Counted from the first letter of the stretch, positions 43,282 to 52,018 are shown. The stretch is 64,000 bases of DNA from CAIWHR01 sp040007035 (GCA_040007035.1 JBDTVU010000001.1:25854-89853), one strand, 5' to 3'. The notes: generated by a model from the letters alone, not told the origin. Translations and numbers: made by a program.

Positions 43282-43304
43282 TTATCCACAGGATTTGTGG
43301 ACAA
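43282..43304. promoter_or_regulatory. Facing pair of DnaA-box-like sequences
   Basis: TTATCCACA (43282-43290) is a perfect DnaA box. TGTGGACAA (43296-43304) read on the other strand is TTGTCCACA, a one-base variant. They form an inverted repeat with a 5-base gap in the xseA-glnS spacer. Confidence 0.55.
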
Positions 43305-43394
43305 CCCGGTTTGCCGGGTTGCCGCAACCTCCCGCAAACCCTTGTCTGGCGCGGCATTCCGGGCGGTCCGTCGCGCGCAGGGGCGGCGCGGTCC

Positions 43395-43423
43395 ATGACG
43401 GCGAACCCCCTCCCGGGTAGAAT
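43395..43423 (+). promoter_or_regulatory. Candidate sigma70 promoter of glnS
   Basis: ATGACG (43395-43400) and TAGAAT (43418-43423) are spaced by 17 bases. Transcription would begin near 43430, 30 bases before the glnS start. Confidence 0.45.
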
Positions 43424-43459
43424 GGCATTCCATCTTCAATTGTTCATGCCCTGACCGGG

Positions 43460-45331
43460 ATGAGTGCTGCAGTGCGGCAAGAATCTGACCCTTCCAAATC
43501 TTCCGCTCCGGCGTCGAATCGGCCCGGCGCCGCAGGCCGGACGCGCGATGCGGCACCGCTGGCGTCGAATTTCCTGCGCGCCGTCATCAACGAGGATAAC
43601 CGGTCCGGCAAGTACGGCGGGCAGGTCGTCACCCGCTTCCCGCCCGAGCCGAACGGCTACCTCCATTACGGCCACGCGAAGTCGATCATCCTCAATTTCG
43701 GTCTCGCCGCCGAGAACGGTGGCCGTTGCCACCTGCGCTTCGACGACACCAATCCGGTGAAGGAGGACGTCGAGTTCGAGGATTCGATCGCCGACGCGGT
43801 GCGCTGGCTCGGCTTCGACTGGGGGCCGCACCGCTACCACGCGTCCGATTACTACGACCGCCTCTACGAGTTCGCCGAGTGGTTCATAGGGCAGGGGCTG
43901 GCGTACGTCGACAGTCAGTCCGCCGACCAGATGCGCGCCTCGCGCGGCACGCTGACGCAACCCGGGTCGGCGTCGCCTTTCCGCGAGCGCCCGGTGGCCG
44001 AAAGCCTCGATCTGTTCCGCCGGATGCGCGCGGGAGAGTTCGCCGACGGCGCGCACATCCTGCGCCTCAAGATCGACATGGCGAGCCCGAACGTCAACAT
44101 GCGCGACCCCGGCATCTACCGGATCCGGCATGCCTCGCACCACCGCACCGGCGACAAGTGGTGCATCTACCCGCTGTACGACTACACGCACTGCATCTCC
44201 GACGCGCTGGAGCGGATCACGCACTCGATCTGCACGCTGGAGTTCCAGGACCACAGGCCGCTCTACGACTGGGTGATCGAGAAGCTCGCCGACGGCGGCA
44301 AGCTCGACCGCCCGCTGCCGCAGCAGCACGAGTTCGCGCGGCTCAACCTGACCTACGTCGTGCTCTCGAAGCGGCGGCTGATCGAGCTGGTGACGCACGA
44401 CCACGTCGACGGCTGGGACGATCCCCGGATGCCGACGCTGGTCGGCGCGCGGCGGCGCGGCTTCACGCCCGAGGGCTTTCGTCTGTTTGCCGAGCGGATC
44501 GGCGTGTCGAAGGCGGACTCGTGGATCGACATGAGCGTGCTCGAGGACTGCATGCGCGAGGATCTCAACGTCCGCGCGCCGCGCCGCATCGCGGTGCTCG
44601 ATCCGCTGAAGCTCGTCATCGACAACTATCCGGAGGGCGAGGGCGAGCAGTGCTTCGCGCCGAATCATCCGCAGCAGCCGGAGCAGGGCAGGCGGCCGCT
44701 GCCGTTGTCGCGCGAGCTGCTGATCGAGCGCGACGATTTCCAGGAGCATCCGGTGAAGGGCTACTTCCGTCTGTCGCCGGGCGCCGAGGTCCGGCTTCGG
44801 TACGCGTTCATCGTCAGGTGCACGCATGTCGACAAGGACGCCGCGGGTAACGTCACCGCCGTCCACTGCACCTACGATCCGGCGACGAAGAGCGGCACCG
44901 CCGGCGCCGACGCGCGCAAGGTCAAGGGCAACATCCACTGGCTGTCGGCCGCGCACGCGGTGCCGGTCGAAGTGCGGCTCTACGACCGCCTGTTCGCGGT
45001 GCCGTTTCCGGGGTCGCGCAATCCGTCCGGCACGCGGGGCGAGGACGCCGGCGTGGCGCGCCCTCCCGGCCATGCGACGGTCGTCGCCGGCGAGGACGAC
45101 GATGCCGATGCGGCGGAACCGGTCGAGCGCAATTACCTGGACGACCTCAATCCCGACTCCAAGCGGGTGATCACCGCGTTCGTCGAGCCGGCGCTGGCAG
45201 TGGCGCCGGCGGAGGCGTGCTTCCAGTTCGAGCGGCACGGATACTTCGTCGCCGACCTCGCCGACCATGTCCCGGGCAAGCCGGTGTTCAATCGCGCCGT
45301 CACGCTCAGGGACTCCTGGGCCAAGCCGTAG
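43460..45331 (+). CDS. glnS: Glutaminyl-tRNA synthetase
   Basis: GlnRS (623 residues) charges tRNA-Gln. Class I marks are 'FPPEPNGYLHYGHAKSI' (HIGH motif as HYGH, near residue 73) and 'YVVLSKRRL' (KMSKS-like loop, near 300), with 'RFDDTNPVKEDVEF' and 'QEFARLNLTY'-type core ('HEFARLNLTYVVL'). The anticodon-binding beta-barrels form the C-terminal part. Compared with the usual length (about 555-580) it carries an N-terminal Ser/Ala extension and an acidic insert (about 525-560, GEDAGVARPPGH...EDDDADAAEP) in the distal barrel. Confidence 0.97.
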   Translation: MSAAVRQESDPSKSSAPASNRPGAAGRTRDAAPLASNFLRAVINEDNRSGKYGGQVVTRFPPEPNGYLHYGHAKSIILNFGLAAENGGRCHLRFDDTNPVKEDVEFEDSIADAVRWLGFDWGPHRYHASDYYDRLYEFAEWFIGQGLAYVDSQSADQMRASRGTLTQPGSASPFRERPVAESLDLFRRMRAGEFADGAHILRLKIDMASPNVNMRDPGIYRIRHASHHRTGDKWCIYPLYDYTHCISDALERITHSICTLEFQDHRPLYDWVIEKLADGGKLDRPLPQQHEFARLNLTYVVLSKRRLIELVTHDHVDGWDDPRMPTLVGARRRGFTPEGFRLFAERIGVSKADSWIDMSVLEDCMREDLNVRAPRRIAVLDPLKLVIDNYPEGEGEQCFAPNHPQQPEQGRRPLPLSRELLIERDDFQEHPVKGYFRLSPGAEVRLRYAFIVRCTHVDKDAAGNVTAVHCTYDPATKSGTAGADARKVKGNIHWLSAAHAVPVEVRLYDRLFAVPFPGSRNPSGTRGEDAGVARPPGHATVVAGEDDDADAAEPVERNYLDDLNPDSKRVITAFVEPALAVAPAEACFQFERHGYFVADLADHVPGKPVFNRAVTLRDSWAKP

Positions 45332-45449
45332 CGCATTCGCGCGCCGCCCTTTCCGCAGGCCGGTGGCCGGCGCCGAGGCGGCCGTGGTTCTGCTGTGCGC
45401 GCCGCCGCGCTAAGATGGCGGCCGGTTCCTCCATTTCCGGGGTCAGGCC

Positions 45450-46325
45450 ATGAAGCGCATCGTCCTCTTCCTCGTCACCAACCTCGCGGTCGTCGTCGTG
45501 CTGTCGGTCGTGCTGAAGCTGCTCGGGCTCGACCGGATGGCGACGGCGCAAACCGGGATCGACTACGGCGGGCTGCTGGCGTTCTCCGCAGTGGTCGGCT
45601 TTGCCGGCGCGATCATCTCGCTGCTGATCTCGAAACCGATGGCGAAATGGTCGACCGGAGCGCACGTGATCGAGCGGCCGAGCAACGAGGCCGAGAAGTG
45701 GCTGGTGCAGACGGTGGAGCGGCTGGCGACGAAGGCCGGCATCGGCGTGCCGGAAGTCGCCATCTACGAGGGCGAGCCAAATGCCTTCGCGACCGGCGCG
45801 TTCCGCAACTCGGCGCTGGTCGCCGTGTCGACGGGGCTCCTGCAGTCGATGAACAAGGAGGAGGTCGAGGGGGTGCTCGGCCACGAGATCGCCCACGTCG
45901 CCAACGGCGACATGGTGACGCTGACGCTGATCCAGGGCGTGGTCAACACCTTCGTCGTGTTCCTCGCGCGTATCGTGGGCATGATCGTGGACAAGGCGGT
46001 GTTCCGCTCCGAGCGCGGCAACGGCCCCGGCTATTTCATCACTGTGATGGTCTGCCAGATCGTGTTCGGCTTGCTCGCGTCGATCATCGTCGCGTGGTTC
46101 TCCCGCCAGCGCGAATTCCGCGCCGACGCCGGCTCGGCGCGGTACCTCGGCACACCGAATCCGATGGTCAACGCGCTGCGCCGGCTGGGCGGACTCGAGC
46201 CGGGAGAGCTGCCGAAGGCGATGGCCGGCTTCGGCATCACCGACAAGGCGGGGATCATGGCGCTGTTCTCGACCCACCCGCCGATCGAACAGCGGATCGC
46301 CGTGCTGCAATCCGGCCGCGGCTGA
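45450..46325 (+). CDS. htpX: Membrane zinc protease HtpX
   Basis: HtpX (291 residues) is an inner-membrane zinc metalloprotease that removes misfolded membrane proteins. It has two N-terminal helices (about 5-25 and 38-60), the catalytic HEIAH at 145-149 with the third ligand in 'SRQREFRADAGSARYLG', two more helices between them, and a C-terminal 'FSTHPPIEQRIAVLQ'. Length and order are standard. A weak promoter (TTCTGC, TAAGAT) may lie at about 45387-45415. Confidence 0.96.
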   Translation: MKRIVLFLVTNLAVVVVLSVVLKLLGLDRMATAQTGIDYGGLLAFSAVVGFAGAIISLLISKPMAKWSTGAHVIERPSNEAEKWLVQTVERLATKAGIGVPEVAIYEGEPNAFATGAFRNSALVAVSTGLLQSMNKEEVEGVLGHEIAHVANGDMVTLTLIQGVVNTFVVFLARIVGMIVDKAVFRSERGNGPGYFITVMVCQIVFGLLASIIVAWFSRQREFRADAGSARYLGTPNPMVNALRRLGGLEPGELPKAMAGFGITDKAGIMALFSTHPPIEQRIAVLQSGRG

Positions 46326-46352
46326 CCGGCGGCGCCTCGGCAGGCCCGCGCC

Positions 46353-46577
46353 TTGCAGTTCAAGATCGAGGTCGAGGACGGCCGCGGGCGGTGGTCCGAC
46401 GTGCGCGGCACTGACGGCGCGATCCTCGTGTTCGAGCGCGAGGACGTGGCGCGGGCCAAGCTCGCCGAGCTCTTTCCGGTGCTGGTGCAGATGGAGAGGT
46501 ACGCGGGCGGCAAGCGCACCCGCGTGATCCGGATCCTCGAGGACGACGACGACTGGCCGCAGCGGCCGTCGAAGTGA
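46353..46577 (+). CDS. Small hypothetical protein, 74 residues
   Basis: The frame from TTG 46353 encodes a compact acidic/basic protein (FKIEVEDGRGRWSDVRG...) with alternating beta-like and helical parts and an acidic C-terminus (EDDDDWPQRPSK). It lies 27 bases after htpX in the same direction. I do not recognise the family; the balanced composition supports a real gene. The start codon is uncertain since TTG is rare. Confidence 0.6.
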   Translation: MQFKIEVEDGRGRWSDVRGTDGAILVFEREDVARAKLAELFPVLVQMERYAGGKRTRVIRILEDDDDWPQRPSK

Positions 46578-46611
46578 TCCGGCACCCGGGGCCGCGTCTT
46601 GCCCGCGACCG

Positions 46612-46650
46612 CAAAAGAAAACGGCCGGGACGCTTCGCGTCGCCGGCCGT
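46612..46650 (-). terminator. Intrinsic terminator of the SWIB gene
   Basis: On the minus strand the inverted repeat ACGGCCGG...CCGGCCGT (46621-46650) with an inner GACGC/GCGTC stem is followed by TTTCTTTT (46620-46613), 27 bases past the SWIB gene stop. Confidence 0.8.
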
Positions 46651-46676
46651 GCGGCCCCAGGACTGCGGGGGGTGCG

Positions 46677-47090
46677 TTACTTCAGGTGATTCGAGACCAG
46701 CTTCGTCATCTCGAACATCGACACCTGCTTCTTGCCGCCGAACACCGCGCGGAGCTTCTCGTCGGCGTTGATCAGGCGCCGGTTGATGGCGTCCTGCAGC
46801 TTGTTCTTCTTGATGTAGTCCCAGATCTTCTTCGTGACCTCGGTGCGCGGCGCCGGCATCGCGCCGATGACGGCGGCGAGCACGGCCGAGGGCGTCATCG
46901 CCTTCATGAATGCGGCGTTCGGTTTGCGCTTCGCAGTGCTCTTCTTCGCTGCGGGCTTCTTCGCGACCGGCTTCTTGGCCGGGGCTTTTTTCGCGGCGGG
47001 CTTCTTCGCTGCGGGCTTCTTCGCGGCCGGTTTCTTCGCTGCGGGCTTCTTCGCTGCGGGCTTCTTTGCAGCTTTCTTGGCAGTAGCCAT
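46677..47090 (-). CDS. SWIB-domain protein with histone H1-like Lys/Ala tail
   Basis: The 137-residue protein has an N-terminal region (about 1-57) built of AAKKP-type pentapeptides, strongly basic like the tails of histone H1 and bacterial H1-like proteins. It is followed by a SWIB/MDM2 domain (about 60-137: 'MTPSAVLAAVIGAMPAPRTEVTKKIWDYIKKNKLQD' in pieces, 'VSMFEMTKLVSNHLK'). SWIB domains are common in eukaryotic chromatin factors and occur in chlamydiae and many proteobacteria. A role in DNA packing is inferred. AAGGAGAA gives a strong Shine-Dalgarno and a strong terminator follows, so expression may be high. Confidence 0.93.
   Translation of the reverse strand: MATAKKAAKKPAAKKPAAKKPAAKKPAAKKPAAKKAPAKKPVAKKPAAKKSTAKRKPNAAFMKAMTPSAVLAAVIGAMPAPRTEVTKKIWDYIKKNKLQDAINRRLINADEKLRAVFGGKKQVSMFEMTKLVSNHLK
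46920..47078 (-). repeat. 15-bp repeats encoding AAKKP pentapeptides
   Basis: About ten near-identical 15-bp units encode AAKKP or close variants (APAKK, VAKKP, STAKR) in the SWIB protein. The count may vary between strains through slippage. Confidence 0.9.
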
Positions 47091-47452
47091 AGTTCTCCTT
47101 CCTGTGAGTGGATGCTCAACACTACTACGCCGAACACTCTGAAGCGGACCGTCCTGTCACGGGTGTTTCCACTCCATCGGCGGCAACTATAGCGCAATTC
47201 CAGAGGAAGGGAATCCCTCGCACGGGGTTTTTTCGAGGGGCTGCCGACGAGTGTGGCGCGCCGGCGGCAGGCCCCGGCTTCCCCGTTGCCGCGCTGTTGC
47301 CGCCGATTCCTGCGGCGCACGCACCGCCGGCGGCCGCGCATCCGGGACGCCCGGAGCCGCCGGTTGCCCGTCGACGGGCGCGCTTGCGCTTGAGCGGGTG
47401 TCGTCGCGGTGCGACACTGGCACTCCCGCGTCAGCGCTCCGCCCTGCGCACC
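47091..47452. other. Intergenic region between the SWIB gene and the amidohydrolase
   Basis: This gap of 362 bases holds a minus-strand TATAGT (47191-47186) that may be the -10 of the SWIB promoter, giving a leader near 90 bases. The rest is GC-rich with no convincing gene. Confidence 0.45.
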
Positions 47453-48313
47453 ATGCCGAATCGCCTGCGTCTCGTTCGCGTCGTGCTCGCCGCCGCGCTT
47501 GCCGCGCTCGCCGGCGTCGAGGCGGTGCACGCGGCCGACCCGCTGCCGATCTTCGACGCGCACCTGCACTACAACGACGAGGCGACGGCTATCTACCCCG
47601 TCGCCGACGTCCTGCAGCGGTTCCGCGCCGCCGGCGTGACGTCGATCCTGGCGACCAGCCGTCCCAACGACGGCACGCGGGCGCTGGTGGCCGCCGCTGC
47701 CGCCGATCCCCGTGGAGCGCCGCGCGTCGTGCCGTTCATCCGCCCGTATCGCACCCACGCCGACCGCCAGACGTGGTTCGCCGACCCCGCCATCTACGCG
47801 CTGATCGAGACCGAGCTCGCAAGCGGAATCGGCTATCGCGGCATCGGCGAGTTCCACGTTTTCGGTGCCGACGCGGACACGCCGTGGGTGAAGAAGATCG
47901 TCGCGCTGGCGGTCGCCAACGGGCTGTGGCTGCATGCGCATTGCGACGACGCGGCGCTCGAGTTCCTGCTCTCCCACGACACCCGGGTGAAGATCGTCTG
48001 GGCACACTCCGGGTTCTCGACGCCGCCGGCGAAGATCGCGCGCTACCTCGAGCGGCACTCCAACCTCGTCGGCGAGCTGTCTTACCGCTACGACGTCACC
48101 GAGGACGGCAAGCTCACTCCGGCGTGGCGGGCGCTGTTCCTCGCGCACCCGGACCGTTTCGTCGTCGGCGCCGACACCTGGATCAACGAGCGCTGGGCGC
48201 AGTACGGCGAGATCATGGCGTACTATCGCGGGTGGCTGGCGCAGCTGCCGCCGGAGGTCGCGGCAGCGATCGCGCACGGCAACGGCGAGCGGCTGTTCGC
48301 GGCGCCGCGCTGA
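47453..48313 (+). CDS. Exported amidohydrolase (TIM-barrel metal hydrolase)
   Basis: The 286-residue protein has a signal peptide cleaved after 'GVEAVHAADP' near residue 27 and the amidohydrolase-2 barrel (PF04909-like). 'IFDAHLHYND' gives the HxH metal site near residue 35, 'GIGEFHVFG' and 'WLHAHCDDAALEFLL' give further ligands, and 'FVVGADTWINERW' supplies the last Asp near 245. Periplasmic location is unusual for this family. The substrate is not known. Confidence 0.85.
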   Translation: MPNRLRLVRVVLAAALAALAGVEAVHAADPLPIFDAHLHYNDEATAIYPVADVLQRFRAAGVTSILATSRPNDGTRALVAAAAADPRGAPRVVPFIRPYRTHADRQTWFADPAIYALIETELASGIGYRGIGEFHVFGADADTPWVKKIVALAVANGLWLHAHCDDAALEFLLSHDTRVKIVWAHSGFSTPPAKIARYLERHSNLVGELSYRYDVTEDGKLTPAWRALFLAHPDRFVVGADTWINERWAQYGEIMAYYRGWLAQLPPEVAAAIAHGNGERLFAAPR

Positions 48314-48400
48314 GGCGAACGGCGCTCGACGAGCGCCGCCCGCGCGCGCCGCGTCGCGTCCGTTGCGACAATGGCAGCCTGCGCCCGAACCGGAGTTGCC

Positions 48401-49390
48401 ATGCCGCCCTGCGTCCGCAGCATCGCCGCCGCGGCAGCGCTCGCGCTCGTCGCGCTCGGCGCTGCTGCGGCGCCGTTCGAGCGTGGCCTCCTGTTCCGGC
48501 TCGACCGCGCTGGCGTCCCGTCGTCGTACGTGTTCGGCACGCTCCATTCGGCCGATCCCCGGGTGACGGCGCTCCCGGCACCGGTCGTCAGCGCGCTGGA
48601 CGGCGTGCGAACGTTCGCGCCGGAAATCCAGCTCTCCGAACGCGAGGTCGCCGATTTCTTCGACGCCGCGCAATTCGACGACGGCCGCCGTCTCACCGAC
48701 TACGTCGACGCTGCGACGTATGCAGCGATCCGCGCTGCGCTTGGCGGCGCGGCCCCGCCTGAAGCGACGCTGGCGAGGATGAAACCCTGGGCGGTGCTGC
48801 TGAAGCTCGCCGAGCTGCCGGACAGCGCCGGCCCGGGCGGCGACACGCTGGACCGCGTGCTGCTCGCCGAGGCGCGTCGACGCAGGCTTGCAATCGTCGG
48901 GCTCGAGCTTCCCGACGAACAGGTCGCCGCGTTCGACGCCATTCCGCTCGCCTCGCAGGTCGCGCTCGTGCGTTTCGTGCTGGCCGAGCGGGGGACGCTG
49001 GCGCGGGATCACGATGCCGTCGTCGCGGCGTGGCTCGACCGCGACCTCGCCCGGCTCGCCGCGCTCAACGCGGAACCGGGGAAGCGCACGCCAGCGCTCG
49101 CACCGCATCTGGCGCTGCTGACGCGGCATCTGGTCGAGAACCGCTCGGTGCTGATGGCGTATCGGCTTGCGCTGCCGTTGCGCCACGGCCGCGTGTTCGT
49201 CGCCGTCGGCGCAATGCATCTGTACGGCGAGCGCGGGCTCCTCGCGTTGCTGCGCGAGCAGGGATATCGCGTGCGCCGCGTCTGGCGCGTTCGATGCCGT
49301 CGCGGCGGGCGTAGAATGATGCTGCGGCGGATGATCCGACATGCGTCCGAATGCCGCAGCGTGCCGCCGCGTCCGGTTCGCCACCGATGA
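48401..49390 (+). CDS. TraB/GumN family protein
   Basis: The 329-residue protein has a signal peptide (about 1-23, ALVALGAAAAPF) and the TraB/GumN domain with 'SSYVFGTLHSADPRV' near residue 42 and 'RVFVAVGAMHLYGERGLLALLREQGYRVRRV' (in two parts) near 265, which supply the conserved GxxH and ExxR-type residues of this proposed peptidase family. I chose ATG 48401 for the GGAG 5 bases upstream. The final 40 residues, rich in Arg, continue to overlap the pdxH start by 4 bases. Confidence 0.85.
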   Translation: MPPCVRSIAAAAALALVALGAAAAPFERGLLFRLDRAGVPSSYVFGTLHSADPRVTALPAPVVSALDGVRTFAPEIQLSEREVADFFDAAQFDDGRRLTDYVDAATYAAIRAALGGAAPPEATLARMKPWAVLLKLAELPDSAGPGGDTLDRVLLAEARRRRLAIVGLELPDEQVAAFDAIPLASQVALVRFVLAERGTLARDHDAVVAAWLDRDLARLAALNAEPGKRTPALAPHLALLTRHLVENRSVLMAYRLALPLRHGRVFVAVGAMHLYGERGLLALLREQGYRVRRVWRVRCRRGGRRMMLRRMIRHASECRSVPPRPVRHR

Positions 49391-50037
49391 AGATCGCCGA
49401 CCTCCGCATCGACTACATGAGGGAAACGCTCGACGAGACCGACGTCGCGCCGGACCCGTTCCGACAGTTCGAGCACTGGTTCGACGAGGCGGTGAAAGCG
49501 CAGGTGCCCGAGCCGAACGCCATGACGCTCGCCACCGTCGGCAACGACGGCGGCCCTTCGGCGCGTGTCGTGCTGCTGAAGAGCTTCGACGGGCGCGGCT
49601 TCGTGTTCTTCACCAATTACCTGAGTCGCAAGGGCGGCGAGCTGGCCGCGCATGCAGGGGCGGCGCTGCTGTTCTTCTGGGCGGAGCTGGAGCGGCAGGT
49701 GCGCATCGAGGGCACGGTGTGCAAGGTGCCCGAAGGCGAGTCGAACGAATACTTCGCCAGCCGCCCGCGCGCGTCGCGACTGGGCGCGTGGGCGTCGCCG
49801 CAGAGCGAGCCCGTCGCGAGCCGGGCGGTACTCGAAGCGCGTTTCGCCGAAGCGGAGCGCCGTTTCCGCGATGCCGGCGACCACGTGCCGCGGCCGCCGC
49901 ACTGGGGCGGCTACCTGCTGGTCCCGCAGACGCTTGAGTTCTGGCAGGGCCGGCGGTCGCGGATGCATGACCGTGTCCGCTACCACCGCGATCCCGCCCA
50001 TCCCGCCGCCTGGGCGATCGATAGATTGGCGCCGTGA
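49387..50037 (+). CDS. pdxH: Pyridoxamine 5'-phosphate oxidase
   Basis: PdxH (216 residues) oxidises pyridoxamine or pyridoxine phosphate to pyridoxal phosphate with FMN. It has 'MTLATVGNDGGPSARVVLLKSFDGRGFVFFTNYLSRKGGEL' in pieces, 'FFWAELERQVRIEGTV', 'YFASRPRASRLGAWASPQS' and the C-terminal 'FWQGRRSRMHDRVRY' with 'RLAP' at the very end, all standard for the family. Length is normal. ATGA overlap couples it to the TraB gene. Confidence 0.97.
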   Translation: MKIADLRIDYMRETLDETDVAPDPFRQFEHWFDEAVKAQVPEPNAMTLATVGNDGGPSARVVLLKSFDGRGFVFFTNYLSRKGGELAAHAGAALLFFWAELERQVRIEGTVCKVPEGESNEYFASRPRASRLGAWASPQSEPVASRAVLEARFAEAERRFRDAGDHVPRPPHWGGYLLVPQTLEFWQGRRSRMHDRVRYHRDPAHPAAWAIDRLAP

Positions 50038-50092
50038 GCTTGGGAGCAGGGGCCCCAGCCCGTACGGGACGGGGATGCGAGGAGGCCGCGCC

Positions 50093-51256
50093 GTGACAAG
50101 CGGCGGCGGGCGCCGCCCGTCGCGGACGCTGGTCGGCCTCATCCTGCTCGGCGTCGCCAATCACACGGTCCTTGCCGGCAGCCGCGTTGTCGTCTCGCTC
50201 GACGCGCTCGGCCGCGGCGCGTCGCCGTTCGTCGTCGGCGTACTGATGGCGCTCTATGCGTTCCTGCCGATGCTGCTGGCCGTCGCCGCCGGCCGCTATT
50301 CGGATCGGAAGGGCGTGCGGCGGCCGATGACGCTCGGCTGCGTCGCGATCGTCGTCGGCGCCGCGCTGCCGTTCGCGTTGGCCGGACTTGCGCCGCTCTT
50401 CGCCAGCGCCACGCTCGTCGGCGCCGGCTTCATGGCGTTCCAGGTCGCCGCGCAGAACGCCACCGGCGAGCTCGGCGGCCCGCCGGAGCGGGCGCGCAAT
50501 TTCAGCCTGCTCGCCCTCGGCTACTCGGTGTCGGGATTCGTCGGGCCGCTCGTCGCCGGCTTCACGATCGACCACGCCGGATTCGGCGCCGCGTTCGGCG
50601 TGCTCGCGCTGGTGTCGCTTGCGCCGCTCACTGTGCTGCTGGCCGGACGTCTCGCATTGCCGGGACCGCATCCGGCGACGACCGCCGCGCATCACGGCGG
50701 GGTGCTCGCGCTTCTGCGGCACCGGACGCTTGGCCGCGTGTTCGCGATCAACGCGATGCTCGCCATCGGCTGGGACCTGCACACGATCTTCGTGCCGATC
50801 TACGGCGCGAAGATCGGGCTCTCCGCGTCGGCGATCGGCGGCGTGCTGTCGGCCTTCGCGGCGGCGACGTTCGTCGTCCGGCTCGCGATGCCGGCGATCG
50901 CGCGGCGGGCGACCGAGCACCAGGTGCTGACTGGCGCGCTGTTCGTCGCCGGCGCCGTCTATCTGGTGTTTCCTTTCGCGCAGAGCATGGTGCTGCTTCT
51001 GCCGCTGTCGTTCTGCCTCGGGCTCGGGCTCGGCAGCGGCCAGCCGATGGTGATGGCGCTGCTGCACACGCACGCGCCGCCGGGAAGGATGGGCGAAGCG
51101 GCGGGCGTGCGGATGTCGCTCGTCCAGTCGATGGCGGTCGCGGTGCCGCTGGTGTTCGGCGCGCTCGGGACGACGGTGGGCCTGGCGCCGGTGTTCTGGT
51201 CGGTCGGCGCAGTCCTCGCGGCGGGAGGCTTCCTGTCGCGCCGCCGCGGCGCCTGA
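50093..51256 (+). CDS. MFS transporter
   Basis: This 387-residue inner-membrane protein has 12 helices in the MFS pattern with the loop 'LAVAAGRYSDRKGVRRPM' between helices 2 and 3 and 'RNFSLLALGYSVSGFVGPLVAGF' (in pieces) in helices 5-6. I start at GTG 50093 because GGAGG lies 7 bases upstream; an in-frame ATG at 50075 would add six residues. It follows pdxH by 55 bases. The substrate is unknown; drug or metabolite export is likely for this type. Confidence 0.87.
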   Translation: MTSGGGRRPSRTLVGLILLGVANHTVLAGSRVVVSLDALGRGASPFVVGVLMALYAFLPMLLAVAAGRYSDRKGVRRPMTLGCVAIVVGAALPFALAGLAPLFASATLVGAGFMAFQVAAQNATGELGGPPERARNFSLLALGYSVSGFVGPLVAGFTIDHAGFGAAFGVLALVSLAPLTVLLAGRLALPGPHPATTAAHHGGVLALLRHRTLGRVFAINAMLAIGWDLHTIFVPIYGAKIGLSASAIGGVLSAFAAATFVVRLAMPAIARRATEHQVLTGALFVAGAVYLVFPFAQSMVLLLPLSFCLGLGLGSGQPMVMALLHTHAPPGRMGEAAGVRMSLVQSMAVAVPLVFGALGTTVGLAPVFWSVGAVLAAGGFLSRRRGA

Positions 51257-51284
51257 CCCGGGCGTCCCGTGCCGCCCGCGTGCT

Positions 51285-51848
51285 TCAGACGCGCTTCAAG
51301 CGCTCGCTGAAGTGCTTGCGGAACTTGGCGACCTTCGGCGCGACGATGGCGACGCAGTACGGCTGGCCGCCGTTGCGGGCGAAGTATTCCTGGTGATGGT
51401 CCTCCGCCTCGTAGAACGGTGCGTCGCCGGCGATCTCGGTGACGATCGGGTTGTGCCAGAGCTTCGCCGCGGTGAGCTCGGCGATGACGCTCTCGGCGAC
51501 CGCGCGCTGCGCGGGCGTGCGGCAGAAGATCGCCGACCGGTACTGCGTGCCCATGTCGTTGCCCTGGCGATTGAGCGTCGTCGGGTCGTGGATCGTGAAG
51601 AAGACGGTCAGCAGGTCGCGGAACGACAGCACGGCCGGGTCGAACGTCACGCGCGCGACTTCGGCGTGGCCCGTGCGGCCGCTGCAGACGTCCTCGTAGG
51701 TCGGGTTCGCCGACTTTCCGCCCGCATACCCCGATTCGACGGCGATCACGCCGGCGAGCTCGTCGAACACCGCTTCGAGGCACCAGAAGCAGCCGCCGCC
51801 GAGAACGGCGGTTTCGGTGACCGGGGTGGCGGTCGGGTTCATGGCCAT
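51285..51848 (-). CDS. msrA: Peptide methionine sulfoxide reductase A
   Basis: MsrA (187 residues) reduces methionine-S-sulfoxide in proteins. It has the active-site 'GGGCFWCLEAVF' (Cys20), 'VESGYAGGKSANPTYEDVCSG' in two parts, 'GRTGHAEVARVTFDP', 'FFTIHDPTTLNRQGNDMGTQYRSAIF' in two parts and 'DHHQEYF'. The start is ATG 51848 with GGAG upstream; ATG 51842 is an alternative. It is convergent with the MFS gene. Confidence 0.97.
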   Translation of the reverse strand: MAMNPTATPVTETAVLGGGCFWCLEAVFDELAGVIAVESGYAGGKSANPTYEDVCSGRTGHAEVARVTFDPAVLSFRDLLTVFFTIHDPTTLNRQGNDMGTQYRSAIFCRTPAQRAVAESVIAELTAAKLWHNPIVTEIAGDAPFYEAEDHHQEYFARNGGQPYCVAIVAPKVAKFRKHFSERLKRV

Positions 51849-52018
51849 GGCGCAGGCTCCGGCAGCCAGAGGGAAGGGCACCGCCGGGCGCGGCGCGCCC
51901 CGCAGGCGCCGTTGGTCGACGCGGCGTCCCGCGAGCTTACATCGACTCGCGACGCGTTTGGCCCGCGCCGACGGCGAATGCGATAATTGCGGCGTTGCGA
52001 GAGGAGGGAACGCATATC

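Larger units (their letters stand above)
43025..43459. other. Divergent intergenic region xseA-glnS
   Basis: This 435-base stretch is more AT-rich than the genes. It holds a facing pair of DnaA-box-like 9-mers (43282-43304), a sigma70-like promoter toward glnS (43395-43423), and a short frame (43107-43021, minus) that ends over the xseA start. The short frames running through it do not look like real proteins. Confidence 0.6.

Noticed and set aside
43282..43304. Replication origin
   Set aside because: Only two DnaA boxes are present, with no AT-rich unwinding element and no dnaA, dnaN or gyrB nearby.
43104..43556. A 150-codon minus-strand frame across the xseA-glnS spacer
   Set aside because: It overlaps the start of glnS, has no Shine-Dalgarno and an unlikely composition. 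The spacer is better explained as regulatory.
46920..47078. A direct repeat array that could be taken for CRISPR
   Set aside because: The units are 15 bp, contiguous without spacers, and encode AAKKP in the SWIB protein.
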